Part shown: one piece after another, positions 19,469 to 28,366 of the stretch
How the letters are laid out: every line of letters begins with the position of its first letter
Position numbering within the stretch: the stretch's first letter is position 1
DNA from: Achromobacter insolitus
Lineage (GTDB): Bacteria; Pseudomonadota; Gammaproteobacteria; Burkholderiales; Burkholderiaceae_B
Direction of reading: 5' to 3'
NCBI RefSeq assembly: GCF_002209555.1
Contig: NZ_NJIF01000001.1
Location: 310,001 to 374,000, forward strand
Length of the DNA stretch: 64,000 bases
Program-made: the position numbers and the translations under genes
The notes under the pieces: generated by a model
Database searches by the model: none
What the model was told of the DNA's origin: nothing
The model's input: the letters and a program-made list of their open reading frames with translations, nothing else

Positions 19469-22137
19469 TATTGCTCCGTAGGTTCCGTCGAATCCGTCGA
19501 GTCCGCTGCGCCGTTGTCGTCGCCGCCATCCGCATCCTGGCCGTCATCGCCCAGGTCGCTGTCATCGTCCGCGTCGCTTTCCACGACACGGCGCACGCCG
19601 GACAGCGAGCTGCCGTCGTCGACGTTGATGAGCGTGACGCCTTGCGTGGCGCGGCCCATTTCGCGGATTTCGGAGACGCGGGTGCGCACCAGCACGCCGC
19701 CGGTCGTGATCAGCATGATCTCGTCCGAAGGCATGACCAGCACGGCGCCGACGACCTTGCCGTTGCGCGAGCTGGTCTGGATCGCGATCATGCCCTTGGT
19801 GCCGCGGCCGTGGCGCGTGTACTCGGTGATCGGGGTGCGCTTGCCGTAGCCGTTTTCAGTGGCCGTCAGCACGCTTTGCGTTTCATCGCCAGCCACGAGC
19901 AGCGCGATGACGGTCTGGGAGTCTTCCAGCATCATGCCGCGCACGCCGCGGGCGTTGCGGCCCATCGGGCGCACATCGTTTTCGTCGAAGCGCACTGCCT
20001 TGCCTGCGTCCGAGAACAGCATGACGTCATGCTGGCCGTCGGTGAGGTCGGCGCCGATCAGGTAGTCGCCATCGTCCAGGTCCACGGCGATGATGCCGGC
20101 CTTGCGCGGATTGGAGAAGTCGGACAGCGGGGTCTTCTTGACCGTGCCGCGCGAGGTCGCCATGAAGACGTAGTGGTCTTCGCTGAATTCCTTGACCGGC
20201 AACACCACGGTGATCTTCTCGCCTTCGGCCAACGGGAACATGTTGACGATGGGCTTGCCGCGCGAGTTGCGCGTGCCTTGCGGCACTTCCCAGACCTTGA
20301 GCCAGTAGACGCGGCCGCGGTTGGAGAAGCACAACAGGAAGTCGTGCGTGTTGGCGATGAACAACTGGTCGATCCAGTCGTTTTCCTTCATGGCCGTGGC
20401 CTGCTTGCCGCGTCCGCCGCGCTTCTGCGAACGGTACTCGGACAAGGGCTGGCTCTTGATGTAGCCGCCGTGCGACAGCGTCACGACCATGTCGGTCGGC
20501 GTGATCAGGTCTTCGGTGTCGAGCTCGGTGGCGTTGAGTTCGATTTCCGAACGGCGCGTGTCCTTGGCGCCGGTGGAGAACTCCGCCTTGATGGCCTGCA
20601 GCTCTTCGCCAATGATCGTGGTGATGCGCTCAGGGCGCGCCAGGATGTCCAGCAGGTCGGCGATGGTGGACATGATGTCCTTGTATTCGCCGACGATCTT
20701 GTCCTGCTCCAGCCCGGTCAGGCGTTGCAGGCGCATGTTCAGGATTTCCTGGGCCTGGGTATCGCTCAGGCGGTACATGCCGTCGCCCTGGAGGCCAAAC
20801 TCGGCGCCCAGGTCGTCCGGACGGAAGGCCGCGCGGCCTCCCGGCGTGTCGCCATCGGCGCGCGACAGCATTTCGCGTACCAGCGACGAGTCCCAGGACT
20901 TCGCCATCAGTTCCTGGCGCGCGACCGGCGGGGTCGGCGCCGCCTTGATGATGGCGATGAAATCGTCGATGTTGGCCAGCGCGACGGCCAGGCCTTCCAG
21001 CACGTGGCCGCGTTCGCGGGCCTTGCGCAGCTGGAACACCGTGCGGCGCGTGACCACTTCCCTGCGGTGCTGCAGGAAGTAATCGATCATCTGCTTCAGG
21101 TTGAGCAGGCGGGGCTGGCCATCGACCAGCGCCACCAGGTTCATCCCGAAGGTGTCCTGCAGCTGGGTATTCTTGTACAGGTTATTCAGCACCACTTCGG
21201 GCACTTCGCCGCGCTTGAGCTCGATGACCAGGCGCATGCCGTCCTTGTCGGACTCGTCCCGGATATCGGAGATGCCTTCGATCTTCTTGTCGTTGACCAG
21301 CTCGGCGATGCGTTCCTGCAGCGTCTTCTTGTTGACCTGGTAGGGAATCGCGTCGACCACGATGGCCTGGCGATTGCCCTTCTCCATGTCCTCGAAGTGG
21401 GTCTTGGCGCGCATGATGACGCGGCCACGACCGGTGCGGTAGCCTTCGCGCACGCCGGACATGCCGTAAATGACGCCGCCGGTGGGGAAATCGGGGGCCG
21501 GGATGAGCTCCATGAGCTCATCGACCGAGCAGCCCGGATTGCGCAGGCAGTACAGGCAGCCGTCGACCACTTCCTGGAGGTTGTGGGGCGGAATGTTGGT
21601 GGCCATGCCCACCGCGATCCCGGAGCTGCCGTTGACCAGCAGGTTGGGCAGGCGCGAGGGCAGCAGCAGCGGTTCTTGCTCGCTGCCGTCGTAGTTGGGG
21701 CCGAAGTCCACCGTTTCCTGGTCGATGTCGGCCAGCAGTTCGTGGGCGATCTTGGCCAGACGGATTTCGGTGTAACGCATCGCCGCGGCGTTATCGCCGT
21801 CGATCGAGCCGAAGTTGCCCTGGCCGTCGACCAGCATGTAGCGCATGGAGAAATCCTGCGCCATGCGGACGATGGTGTCGTAGACGGACTGGTCGCCGTG
21901 GGGGTGGTATTTACCGATGACGTCCCCGACGATACGCGCGGACTTCTTATAGGCGCGGTTCCAGTCGTTGTTCAGTTCGTGCATCGCGTAGAGCACGCGC
22001 CGGTGGACAGGCTTGAGGCCGTCCCGCACATCCGGTAGCGCCCGCCCTACGATCACGCTCATTGCGTAATCGAGGTAACTGCGGCGCATCTCTTCTTCCA
22101 GCGATACCGGAAGCGTCTCCTTGGCAAAGGAATCCAT
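19468..22137 (-). CDS. gyrA: DNA gyrase subunit A
   Basis: The 889-residue protein contains the breakage-reunion domain with the active-site tyrosine region MRYTEIRL, the QRDR segment, and a C-terminal beta-pinwheel with the GyrA-box QKRGGRG. The QRDR reads GDQSVYD, so position 83 is Gln and position 87 is Asp (E. coli numbering applies directly). The C-terminus ends in an acidic tail of about 35 residues rich in Asp, which in E. coli tunes supercoiling. No Shine-Dalgarno precedes the ATG. Confidence 0.97.
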   Translation of the reverse strand: MDSFAKETLPVSLEEEMRRSYLDYAMSVIVGRALPDVRDGLKPVHRRVLYAMHELNNDWNRAYKKSARIVGDVIGKYHPHGDQSVYDTIVRMAQDFSMRYMLVDGQGNFGSIDGDNAAAMRYTEIRLAKIAHELLADIDQETVDFGPNYDGSEQEPLLLPSRLPNLLVNGSSGIAVGMATNIPPHNLQEVVDGCLYCLRNPGCSVDELMELIPAPDFPTGGVIYGMSGVREGYRTGRGRVIMRAKTHFEDMEKGNRQAIVVDAIPYQVNKKTLQERIAELVNDKKIEGISDIRDESDKDGMRLVIELKRGEVPEVVLNNLYKNTQLQDTFGMNLVALVDGQPRLLNLKQMIDYFLQHRREVVTRRTVFQLRKARERGHVLEGLAVALANIDDFIAIIKAAPTPPVARQELMAKSWDSSLVREMLSRADGDTPGGRAAFRPDDLGAEFGLQGDGMYRLSDTQAQEILNMRLQRLTGLEQDKIVGEYKDIMSTIADLLDILARPERITTIIGEELQAIKAEFSTGAKDTRRSEIELNATELDTEDLITPTDMVVTLSHGGYIKSQPLSEYRSQKRGGRGKQATAMKENDWIDQLFIANTHDFLLCFSNRGRVYWLKVWEVPQGTRNSRGKPIVNMFPLAEGEKITVVLPVKEFSEDHYVFMATSRGTVKKTPLSDFSNPRKAGIIAVDLDDGDYLIGADLTDGQHDVMLFSDAGKAVRFDENDVRPMGRNARGVRGMMLEDSQTVIALLVAGDETQSVLTATENGYGKRTPITEYTRHGRGTKGMIAIQTSSRNGKVVGAVLVMPSDEIMLITTGGVLVRTRVSEIREMGRATQGVTLINVDDGSSLSGVRRVVESDADDDSDLGDDGQDADGGDDNGAADSTDSTEPTEQ

Positions 22138-22189
22138 ATATATAACGACAGAATCGTGTAAGGAGGAACCCGGGCCGGGTAAACAGGAA

Positions 22190-22219
22190 ATTCTATCATC
22201 CGATTCCCGGAGCGGTCAG
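22190..22219 (-). promoter_or_regulatory. Candidate gyrA promoter
   Basis: On the minus strand a -35-like CTGACC (22214-22219) is followed after 18 bases by TAGAAT (22190-22195). The gyrA ATG is about 50 bases further on. Confidence 0.45.
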
Positions 22220-22448
22220 AAGGGCCTCCCGAAGTGGCCGCTTGGCGGACCGGACCGAAAGACATGAAGAGGTGGCCGACGTTGCGCCCGGCCGCGTCCT
22301 GCGGGCCTGTTGTCAAAAACCAACATGGAAAACCGATGGAGTGCCGAAAACGTCATATCCAGCACCAATGCGCCTCTCCAGGGAAGCCAAAGCCCCCCAA
22401 ATGCCTTAAGATTGTTTCCAGCACGCAGGAAACCCAGTAGCTATTCCT

Positions 22449-22476
22449 TTGAACCAGCTCTTGGCGTTGCTATACT
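22449..22476 (+). promoter_or_regulatory. Candidate ompA promoter with extended -10
   Basis: TTGAAC (22449-22454), a 16-base spacer, then TATACT (22471-22476) preceded by TG one base upstream, giving an extended -10. The leader to the ATG at 22552 would be about 70 bases, compatible with a strongly expressed porin-type mRNA. Confidence 0.65.
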
Positions 22477-22551
22477 GGCCCCGTTTTCCTGATATGCGGC
22501 GGGGGTTCGCTGCGAGTCACTTATCCAGCTTCAAGCTCAACGAGGAGAAAC

Positions 22552-23133
22552 ATGAACAAACCCTCCAAATTCGCTCTGGCGCTCGCCTTCGCCGCCGTCA
22601 CGGCCTCTGGTGTAGCTTCCGCGCAAACCGTGGACAACTGGCGCAACCCGTTCGGTGACGTTTGGAAGAACGGCACGAACGAACTGTGCTGGCGCGATGC
22701 TTTCTGGACCCCGGCCACCGGCATCCCCGGCTGCGACGGCGTTCCGGTTGCACAACAGAAGGCGAAGCCGGCCCCGATGGCGGCCAAGGTCGTGTTCAAT
22801 GCTGACACGTTCTTCGACTTCGACAAGTCGACGCTGAAGCCCGAAGGCCGTCAGCTGCTGGACCAAGTCGCCCAGCAAGCTCGCGGTATCGACCTCGAAA
22901 CCATCATTGCTGTGGGCCACACCGACTCGATCGGTACCGAAGCCTACAACCAGAAGCTGTCCGAGCGCCGCGCCGCTTCGGTCAAGTCCTACCTGGTCAG
23001 CAAGGGTATCGACCCGAACCGTATCTACACGGAAGGCAAGGGTGAGCTGAACCCGATCGCTTCCAACAAGACGAAGGAAGGCCGCGCCCAAAACCGTCGC
23101 GTTGAGATCGAAATCGTGGGTAGCCGCAAGTAA
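22552..23133 (+). CDS. ompA: OmpA-family outer membrane protein
   Basis: The 193-residue precursor has a signal peptide cleaved after GVASA, a short N-terminal segment with two cysteines (LCWRDAF and PGCDGV) instead of a full eight-strand barrel, and a C-terminal OmpA-like peptidoglycan-binding domain (FFDFDKSTLKPEG, then GHTDSIGTEAYNQKLSERRAASVK). It anchors the outer membrane to the murein. It is shorter than E. coli OmpA and resembles the OmpA-type proteins of Bordetella. GAGGAG precedes the ATG. Confidence 0.9.
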   Translation: MNKPSKFALALAFAAVTASGVASAQTVDNWRNPFGDVWKNGTNELCWRDAFWTPATGIPGCDGVPVAQQKAKPAPMAAKVVFNADTFFDFDKSTLKPEGRQLLDQVAQQARGIDLETIIAVGHTDSIGTEAYNQKLSERRAASVKSYLVSKGIDPNRIYTEGKGELNPIASNKTKEGRAQNRRVEIEIVGSRK

Positions 23134-23156
23134 TTGCTGGACTAGCTACAATAAGG

Positions 23157-23183
23157 GGGCCTCGCATAGCGAGGCCCTTTTTT
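23157..23183 (+). terminator. Rho-independent terminator after ompA
   Basis: GGGCCTCGC and GCGAGGCCC form a perfect nine-pair stem with a three-base loop, followed by seven T, 24 bp after the stop codon. Confidence 0.93.
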
Positions 23184-23289
23184 TCGCCGGCCACGCACCA
23201 AACCGGTGCAGAGCCGTGACCCTCCCCTCGCCTGGCGCGACGGTCCTCTATATATAGAGTCATAGAGTCGCCTTACGCTGAACCTGCCC

Positions 23290-24018
23290 ATGACTACGCA
23301 AACTCACGACACCGCCCGCCCCGCCATCAACGCCGATCAGGCTGAACTGGATAAGTTCGGCGCCCTGGCCAGCCGTTGGTGGGACCCCGAAAGCGAGTTC
23401 AAGCCCCTGCATGCCATCAATCCGCTGCGGCTGGAATGGATCCAGGAATGCGCGGGCAGCCTGGCGGGCAAGCGGGTGCTGGACGTGGGCTGCGGCGGTG
23501 GCATCCTGTCCGAAGCCATGGCGCGCGGCGGCGCGGAAGTCACCGGCATCGATCTAGCCGACAAGTCCCTGAAGGTGGCTCGCCTGCACGGCCTGGAATC
23601 GGGCGTGAAAGTCGAGTACCGCAAGGTTCCCGTCGAGGAACTCGCGGCGGAACAACCAGGTCACTATGACGTGGTGACCTGCATGGAAATGCTGGAACAC
23701 GTGCCCGATCCGGCTTCGATCGTGCGCGCCTGCTCGACCCTGGTCAAACCCGGCGGCTGGGTGTTCTTTTCCACCTTAAACCGCAATCCCAAGTCCTTCC
23801 TGTTTGCCATCGTGGGTGCCGAGTACGTCCTGCGCCTGTTGCCGCGCGGCACGCACAGCTATGACCAATTCATCAAACCCAGCGAACTGTCGGCGGCCGC
23901 CCGCGGCGCCAACCTCGAACCGGTGAGCATGCGCGGGATGGAATACAACCCGATTACCCAGATCTATACCCTGTCGTCCGATACCTCGGTCAATTACCTG
24001 ATGGCTACCCGCAAATGA
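23290..24018 (+). CDS. ubiG: Ubiquinone biosynthesis O-methyltransferase
   Basis: The 242-residue class I SAM methyltransferase has the SAM-binding motif [16 protein letters not shown], a post-I acidic residue in [11 protein letters not shown], and [35 protein letters not shown] near the start is the UbiG signature. It performs both O-methylations in ubiquinone synthesis. It overlaps gph by four bases. A 14-bp perfect palindrome lies 30 bp upstream. Confidence 0.95.
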   Translation: MTTQTHDTARPAINADQAELDKFGALASRWWDPESEFKPLHAINPLRLEWIQECAGSLAGKRVLDVGCGGGILSEAMARGGAEVTGIDLADKSLKVARLHGLESGVKVEYRKVPVEELAAEQPGHYDVVTCMEMLEHVPDPASIVRACSTLVKPGGWVFFSTLNRNPKSFLFAIVGAEYVLRLLPRGTHSYDQFIKPSELSAAARGANLEPVSMRGMEYNPITQIYTLSSDTSVNYLMATRK

Positions 24019-24689
24019 GCGCCCTGATTCTGTTCGACTTCGACGGCACGCTGGCCGACACCGCCCCCGACCTGGCCGCCGCGGCAAACCGCCAGCGCAC
24101 CCGCAAGGGCCTGGAACCGATGCCTTACGAGGCCTTGCGCCCGGTTGCGTCCCAAGGCGCTCGCGGGCTGCTGCGGGTGGCGCTGGACTTGAAGCCCGGC
24201 GACGCCGATTACGAACCCACCCGGCTGCAGTTCCTGGAAGATTACGCCGCCGGCTCGACGGTCCACAGCAAGCTGTTTCCCGGCATCGAGGCCCTGCTGG
24301 CGGACATCCGCGGCCGCGGCCTGTCTTGGGGCATCGTGACCAACAAGGTCACCTATCTGACCCTGCCCATCGTGGAATACCTGGACCTGACGCGCGATAG
24401 CGCGGTCCTGGTCTGCGGCGACACGACCGCGCACGCCAAGCCGCACCCCTTGCCTCTGCAACATGCCGCGCGTGAAGCCGGCTTCGCCATCGACCGCTGC
24501 GTCTACGTGGGCGACGACCTGCGCGACATCCAGGCCGCGCACGCGGCGGGCATGCCCGCCGTTGCGGCCGCCTATGGCTACGTCGGCGAAGACGACAACA
24601 TCACCACCTGGGAAGCGGAAACCTGCGCCAACTCCCCGGAGGAACTCTGGTCGGCCATCCAGCCCTTGCTGCCCAGCGACCTGCGCTAA
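24015..24689 (+). CDS. gph: Phosphoglycolate phosphatase (HAD family)
   Basis: The 224-residue HAD hydrolase has the nucleophile motif [10 protein letters not shown] at residues 6-15, the motif II threonine in GIVTNK, and motif [21 protein letters not shown]. The ubiG-gph order is conserved in proteobacteria. It hydrolyses 2-phosphoglycolate, formed for example during repair of oxidised DNA ends; other small phosphates are possible. Its start lies within the ubiG stop (ATGA). Confidence 0.88.
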   Translation: MSALILFDFDGTLADTAPDLAAAANRQRTRKGLEPMPYEALRPVASQGARGLLRVALDLKPGDADYEPTRLQFLEDYAAGSTVHSKLFPGIEALLADIRGRGLSWGIVTNKVTYLTLPIVEYLDLTRDSAVLVCGDTTAHAKPHPLPLQHAAREAGFAIDRCVYVGDDLRDIQAAHAAGMPAVAAAYGYVGEDDNITTWEAETCANSPEELWSAIQPLLPSDLR

Positions 24690-25032
24690 GCCTTGCCGGA
24701 CGGGTCGCCCCGCGGCCCGTTCCCCCTCCGATTGTTCGCCAACCATTAGTTGAGTTGCTCGAACAATCTTTCCGAAGCCAGGGCCTTTATCCTGCATCCG
24801 AAGTCACTTAAAGTGTGATCCATGCAAGGCATTCGGGAGCTTCCCAATTGCCTTTTCCGGCTGATGCCGGAGGCCGCGGACCCCACCGTCCTTCGCCACT
24901 GATCCCGCGCACCGGCGCCCTTCGGCCCCGATGCACTTGCCCGGCACTCAGGCCGGCGCACCCCTGACCTTTTTAGACCACTTACAACGCCGCCCGCGCG
25001 CCGCCCTCCAGCGTCGCGCCAGAGGAATGCCT
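24690..25032. other. Non-coding region upstream of the MFS gene
   Basis: No convincing gene is present. The stretch holds a perfect inverted repeat, GATTGTTCG (24731-24739) and CGAACAATC (24761-24769), with a smaller CAAC/GTTG pair inside it, plus a CACTT-A-AAGTG near 24808-24820. These are candidate regulator sites or RNA structure for the MFS gene. Confidence 0.5.
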
Positions 25033-26211
25033 ATGCTATTGCCAATCCTGTTACTTTCTGCCGCCGGCTTTACCATCCTGACGACCGAGTTCCTGATCGT
25101 CGGACTGCTGCCGGGCCTGGCCCGCGACCTGCACGTCACCGTTTCCCAGGCGGGCCTGCTGGTCACTCTGTTCGCGTTCACCGTAGCGGCAACGGGGCCG
25201 CTGCTTACGGCGCTCATGGCCAATGTCGAACGCAAGCGCCTGTTCATCGGCGTGCTGGTGCTGTTCGGCCTGTCCAACGCCCTGGCCGCCGCCGCTCCCA
25301 ACATCTGGGTCATGGCCGTGGCCCGCTTCGTCCCCGCCCTGGCCCTGCCGGTGTTCTGGTCGCTGGCCAGCGCCACGGCGGTGGAGTTGGTCGGCCCGGC
25401 CCGCGCCGGCCGCGCCATCTCGATGGTCGCATTCGGCATCGTGGCGGCCACGGTGTTCGGCATCCCCATCGGCGTGCTGATCTCGGACGCTTTCGGCTGG
25501 CGCGCCGCCTTTGGCGTGCTCTCGGTCGTAGCGTTCGCCAAGGCCGTGCTGCTGCTGTTCGCCTTCCCCAGCACCCGTATCCGCGCCGACAGCGTCAAGC
25601 TCATCACGCAGCTGCGCATCCTGCGCAACCCCATCGTGGTGGGCCATGTGTTGCTGTCGCTGCTGGTCTTCACGGGCATGTTTACCGCCTATACCTATTT
25701 GGCGGACATGCTGGAGCGGCTGGCGGGCTTCAATGGCCAGATCGTAGGTTGGACCATGATGGCGTTTGGCGCCGTCGGCCTGATCGGCAACACGCTGGGC
25801 GGCCGCCTGGTGGACCGCAGTCCGTTGGGCGCGACCGCCCTGTTCTCGGCGCTGATGGCGGCTGGACTGGCGGTGGTTGCCCCCGTGATGCAGTCGCATG
25901 GTCTTTTGGCGGTGGCGCTGGGCGTGTGGGGGATCGCGCAAGCCGCGCTCTTCATCGTCTGCCACGTGCGCCTGATGAAATCCGCGCCCGAGGCGCCCGC
26001 GTTTGCCGCGTCCCTGAATATTTCGGGCGCCAACATCGGCATTGGCCTGGGCGCCGTAGTCGGCGGACATGTCATCGACAACTATGGGTTGGCATCGCTG
26101 GGTTGGGCGGCTGCCGCCATCGTGGGCGTGTCCGTGGGCCTGGCCTTCGTATTGATGGCCGCTTCACGCCCCAGCCGCGAATCCAAGACGGTCTGCGCCA
26201 ACGCAACCTGA
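25033..26211 (+). CDS. MFS transporter (DHA1-type, AraJ/SotB-like)
   Basis: The 392-residue protein has about twelve membrane helices. It starts with the LPILLLSAAGFTILTTEFLIVGLLPGLARDL pattern of the DHA1 drug/arabinose efflux group and carries a motif C-like stretch around GIVAATVFGIPIG. It probably exports a small molecule; sugar, amino acid or drug efflux cannot be separated by sequence. The ATG at 25033 has AGAGGA six bases upstream; the ATG at 25027 is too close to it. The gene stands alone between gph and ssrA. Confidence 0.85.
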   Translation: MLLPILLLSAAGFTILTTEFLIVGLLPGLARDLHVTVSQAGLLVTLFAFTVAATGPLLTALMANVERKRLFIGVLVLFGLSNALAAAAPNIWVMAVARFVPALALPVFWSLASATAVELVGPARAGRAISMVAFGIVAATVFGIPIGVLISDAFGWRAAFGVLSVVAFAKAVLLLFAFPSTRIRADSVKLITQLRILRNPIVVGHVLLSLLVFTGMFTAYTYLADMLERLAGFNGQIVGWTMMAFGAVGLIGNTLGGRLVDRSPLGATALFSALMAAGLAVVAPVMQSHGLLAVALGVWGIAQAALFIVCHVRLMKSAPEAPAFAASLNISGANIGIGLGAVVGGHVIDNYGLASLGWAAAAIVGVSVGLAFVLMAASRPSRESKTVCANAT

Positions 26212-26284
26212 TCCCGCCTGTATCGTCCGCGCCACGCCAGGGCAAGGCCGCGCAGGCGATACAGCAGGCTATGGCGTTTACCAG

Positions 26285-26290
26285 TACAAT
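26285..26290 (+). promoter_or_regulatory. -10 box of ssrA
   Basis: TACAAT ends about ten bases before the first base of the tmRNA. No good -35 was found at the usual spacing. Confidence 0.5.
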
Positions 26291-26300
26291 AGGAGTTCTT

Positions 26301-26689
26301 GGGGCCGATCCGGATTCGACGTGGGTCGCGAAACAACTCAGGGCATGCCGAGCACCAGTACGCTCGTTAAACCACTGGAACACTACAAACGCCAACGACG
26401 AGCGTTTCGCTCTCGCCGCTTAAGCGGTGAGCCGCTGCACTGATCTGTCCTTGGGTCAGGCGGAGGAAGGCAACTTCCTAGGGGGGCAACCCTCGAACCG
26501 CAGCAGCGACATTCACAAGGAATCGGTTTGAACTGGGGTCACACGGTTCAAATTTAAATTACGTGAATCGCTCTGGTCCGGCCTGTCGGTTGGCTAAGTC
26601 CAGGGTTAAAACCAAATAAATCGACTACGCATGTAGAACTGGTTGCGGAGGGCTTGCGGACGGGGGTTCAATTCCCCCCGGCTCCACCA
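26301..26689 (+). ncRNA. ssrA: Transfer-messenger RNA (tmRNA)
   Basis: The 5' end GGGGCCGATCCGGATTCGAC and the 3' end with GGGGGTTCAATTCCCCCCGGCTCCACCA form the tRNA-Ala-like half, with CCA encoded. The resume codon GCC at 26391 opens the tag frame Ala-Asn-Asp-Glu-Arg-Phe-Ala-Leu-Ala-Ala ending with TAA at 26421-26423. This tag is the one known from Bordetella and relatives. The RNA frees stalled ribosomes and marks the peptide for proteolysis. Confidence 0.97.
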
Positions 26690-26700
26690 AATACCGCAGT

Positions 26701-26741
26701 AGGCCGGTCCGATCTTTCAATCGGACCGGCCTTTTTATTTG
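26701..26741. terminator. Terminator after ssrA, probably bidirectional
   Basis: AGGCCGGTCCGAT and ATCGGACCGGCCT form a perfect 13-pair stem with a six-base loop, followed by TTTTTATTT. It also lies just past the stop of the convergent DUF35 gene. Confidence 0.92.
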
Positions 26742-26758
26742 CCGGCTCAAAGCCGCGA

Positions 26759-27169
26759 TCACCCTTCCAGCCGGAACTGCGGCAAGGTGATGTCTTCCGA
26801 CACCTGCTCGAAGCAGACCCGCACCCGGCTTCCTATCCTGACGGCCTCGGGTGGGCTGTCGATGATGTTGGCCATCATGCGCACCCCTTCGTCCAGGTCG
26901 ATCATGGCAACGACATACGGGACTTTTTCGCTCAAGGCGGCGTTGCTCGGCCGCCGGTTGATGGTGTAGGTGTAGACGGTTCCTCCGCCCCCGCAGTCGA
27001 TCCACTCCAGGCTATCGGACAGGCAGGCCGTGCAAAATTCGCGCGGATAGAACTGGCGCGTCTTGCAGCAACCGCATTGCTGGACGACCAGACGGTTTTG
27101 CCTGGCCGCGTCCCAATACGGCTGGGTGATCCGGGTCGGTTGCGGCCGCGGGCGTTGGGCTTGGTCCAT
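26759..27169 (-). CDS. Zn-ribbon/OB-fold DUF35 protein, partner of the thiolase-like gene
   Basis: The 136-residue protein has an N-terminal helix, a zinc ribbon with cysteines at QCGCC and FCTAC, and a C-terminal OB-fold (GGTVYTYTINRRP, PYVVAMIDLDEGVRMMANI). DUF35 proteins form obligate complexes with thiolase-fold enzymes, notably Ltp2-type retro-aldolases of steroid side-chain degradation. It starts three bases after the thiolase-like gene, whose end contains its GGAG ribosome site. It is the last gene of the minus-strand catabolic operon. Confidence 0.88.
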   Translation of the reverse strand: MDQAQRPRPQPTRITQPYWDAARQNRLVVQQCGCCKTRQFYPREFCTACLSDSLEWIDCGGGGTVYTYTINRRPSNAALSEKVPYVVAMIDLDEGVRMMANIIDSPPEAVRIGSRVRVCFEQVSEDITLPQFRLEG

Positions 27170-27171
27170 GG

Positions 27172-28329
27172 TCAGACTCCGAGTATCAGGGTGGTGTTGC
27201 AAGAAAAAACCAGGCCGGGCGCATGCACCAGGGCCAACTCGGCGCGGGGCAGTTGGCGTTCGCCGCATTCCTTGCGCAATTGGTGCACGGCCTCCAGCAG
27301 CAGCAGCATTCCGAACTGGCCGGGATGGTTGTATGAAAGGCCACCGCCCGAGGTGTTGATCGGGAAGTCGCCGCCGGGGGCCAAGCGCCCGTCCGCCACG
27401 AAAGCACCGCCTTCGCCCCGCTTGCAGAAGCCCAGCTCTTCCAGCGACTGGATCACGCCGATGGTGAAGTGGTCGTAGATCTGCACCACGTCGATGTCGG
27501 CGCGCGTAACGCCGGCCATGGCGAGCGCGGCGTCGGCCGTCTGCGCCACGTTGGTATCCAGCCAGTCCGCCGTGTTGAATGGCGTGTAGTGATGCGAGAA
27601 GGATTCTGCGATTCCCATCACGTAGACTGGCGGACGCTTGAGTTCGCGGGCGCGCGCGGCAGACGTGATGATGACCGCGCCGCCTGCGTCGGTCACGAGG
27701 CAGCAATCGCGCTGCCGCAAGGGGTCGGCGATCATCCTGGACGCCATGACTTCATCGATCGAGGTGTCCTCGCGCCGGTAGGCCTTGGGGTTGAGCTGCG
27801 CCCACTTGCGCGCCGCCACCGCCACCTCGGCCAGATCCTTGTGCGTGGTGCCGTAGCGCTGCATGTGCAACTGCGCCACCATCGCGTAATAGCCGATGGG
27901 ACTCAGTTGGCCATACGGCGTGATGAACTGGCCGCGCGGCATGCGCATGTCTTCGGGCGTGCCGCCCACCTTGCGCGTGCCGTCCGAGAGCTGGGTGCTG
28001 CCATAGGCCACCAGCGCCACCTCGCACATGCCGGCCTCGATGGCGGCCATGGCGTGGCGGATGTGCATGACGCTGGACATGCCGCCGACGCTGGTCGAAT
28101 CCACGTAGCGCGGACGAATGCCCAGGTATTCGGCGAGATGCAGGCCGGCGAATTTGTCGTCCACGTGCGCGAACACGCCATCGACGTCATTGAGCGTCAG
28201 TCCGGCATCGCGCAGCGCGCGGGCAGACGCCTGCGCCTGCAGGTCCAGCGAGGTCATCCCGGGCACTTTCCCCAGGTCCGATTCGGCGGCGCCGACGATG
28301 GCGACCGATTTCGAGAGATGCTTGGTCAT
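27172..28329 (-). CDS. Thiolase-fold protein (SCP-x/Ltp type), probable retro-aldolase
   Basis: The 385-residue protein has a thiolase fold of the lipid-transfer (SCP-x) group, but the position of the nucleophilic cysteine (normally CxSG) reads STSVGG around residues 78-83. The C-terminal half keeps the NTSGGGLSYNHPG block with H335. Tyrosines at 285 (QIYDHFT) and 333 (LSYNHPG) are positioned like those proposed as acid/base in Ltp2 aldolases. I infer it cleaves a beta-hydroxy-beta-branched acyl-CoA by retro-aldol chemistry together with the adjacent DUF35 protein, rather than acting as a classic thiolase. The ribosome site is weak. Confidence 0.82.
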   Translation of the reverse strand: MTKHLSKSVAIVGAAESDLGKVPGMTSLDLQAQASARALRDAGLTLNDVDGVFAHVDDKFAGLHLAEYLGIRPRYVDSTSVGGMSSVMHIRHAMAAIEAGMCEVALVAYGSTQLSDGTRKVGGTPEDMRMPRGQFITPYGQLSPIGYYAMVAQLHMQRYGTTHKDLAEVAVAARKWAQLNPKAYRREDTSIDEVMASRMIADPLRQRDCCLVTDAGGAVIITSAARARELKRPPVYVMGIAESFSHHYTPFNTADWLDTNVAQTADAALAMAGVTRADIDVVQIYDHFTIGVIQSLEELGFCKRGEGGAFVADGRLAPGGDFPINTSGGGLSYNHPGQFGMLLLLEAVHQLRKECGERQLPRAELALVHAPGLVFSCNTTLILGV

Positions 28330-28366
28330 GTAGGGATCTGTTCCTGTCGAGGTCGAAAAAGAAGGG

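Larger units (their letters stand above)
22138..22551. other. Divergent promoter region between gyrA and the ompA-like gene
   Basis: This 414-bp stretch holds no convincing gene; short open frames inside it lack ribosome sites and family resemblance. It carries the leftward gyrA promoter near 22190-22219 and the rightward ompA-like promoter near 22449-22476. Confidence 0.75.

Noticed and set aside
19471-22038. Rightward open frame of about 855 codons
   Set aside because: Exactly antisense to gyrA, rich in His/Asp/Val, and without family resemblance.
22310-22492. Short rightward open frame between gyrA and ompA
   Set aside because: It overlaps the ompA promoter and has no ribosome site or family resemblance.
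26301-26758. tmRNA 3' end as an integration site for a mobile element
   Set aside because: ssrA is a common attachment site, but no integrase, direct repeat of the 3' end or change in gene style is seen next to it. The neighbour is a chromosomal catabolic operon.
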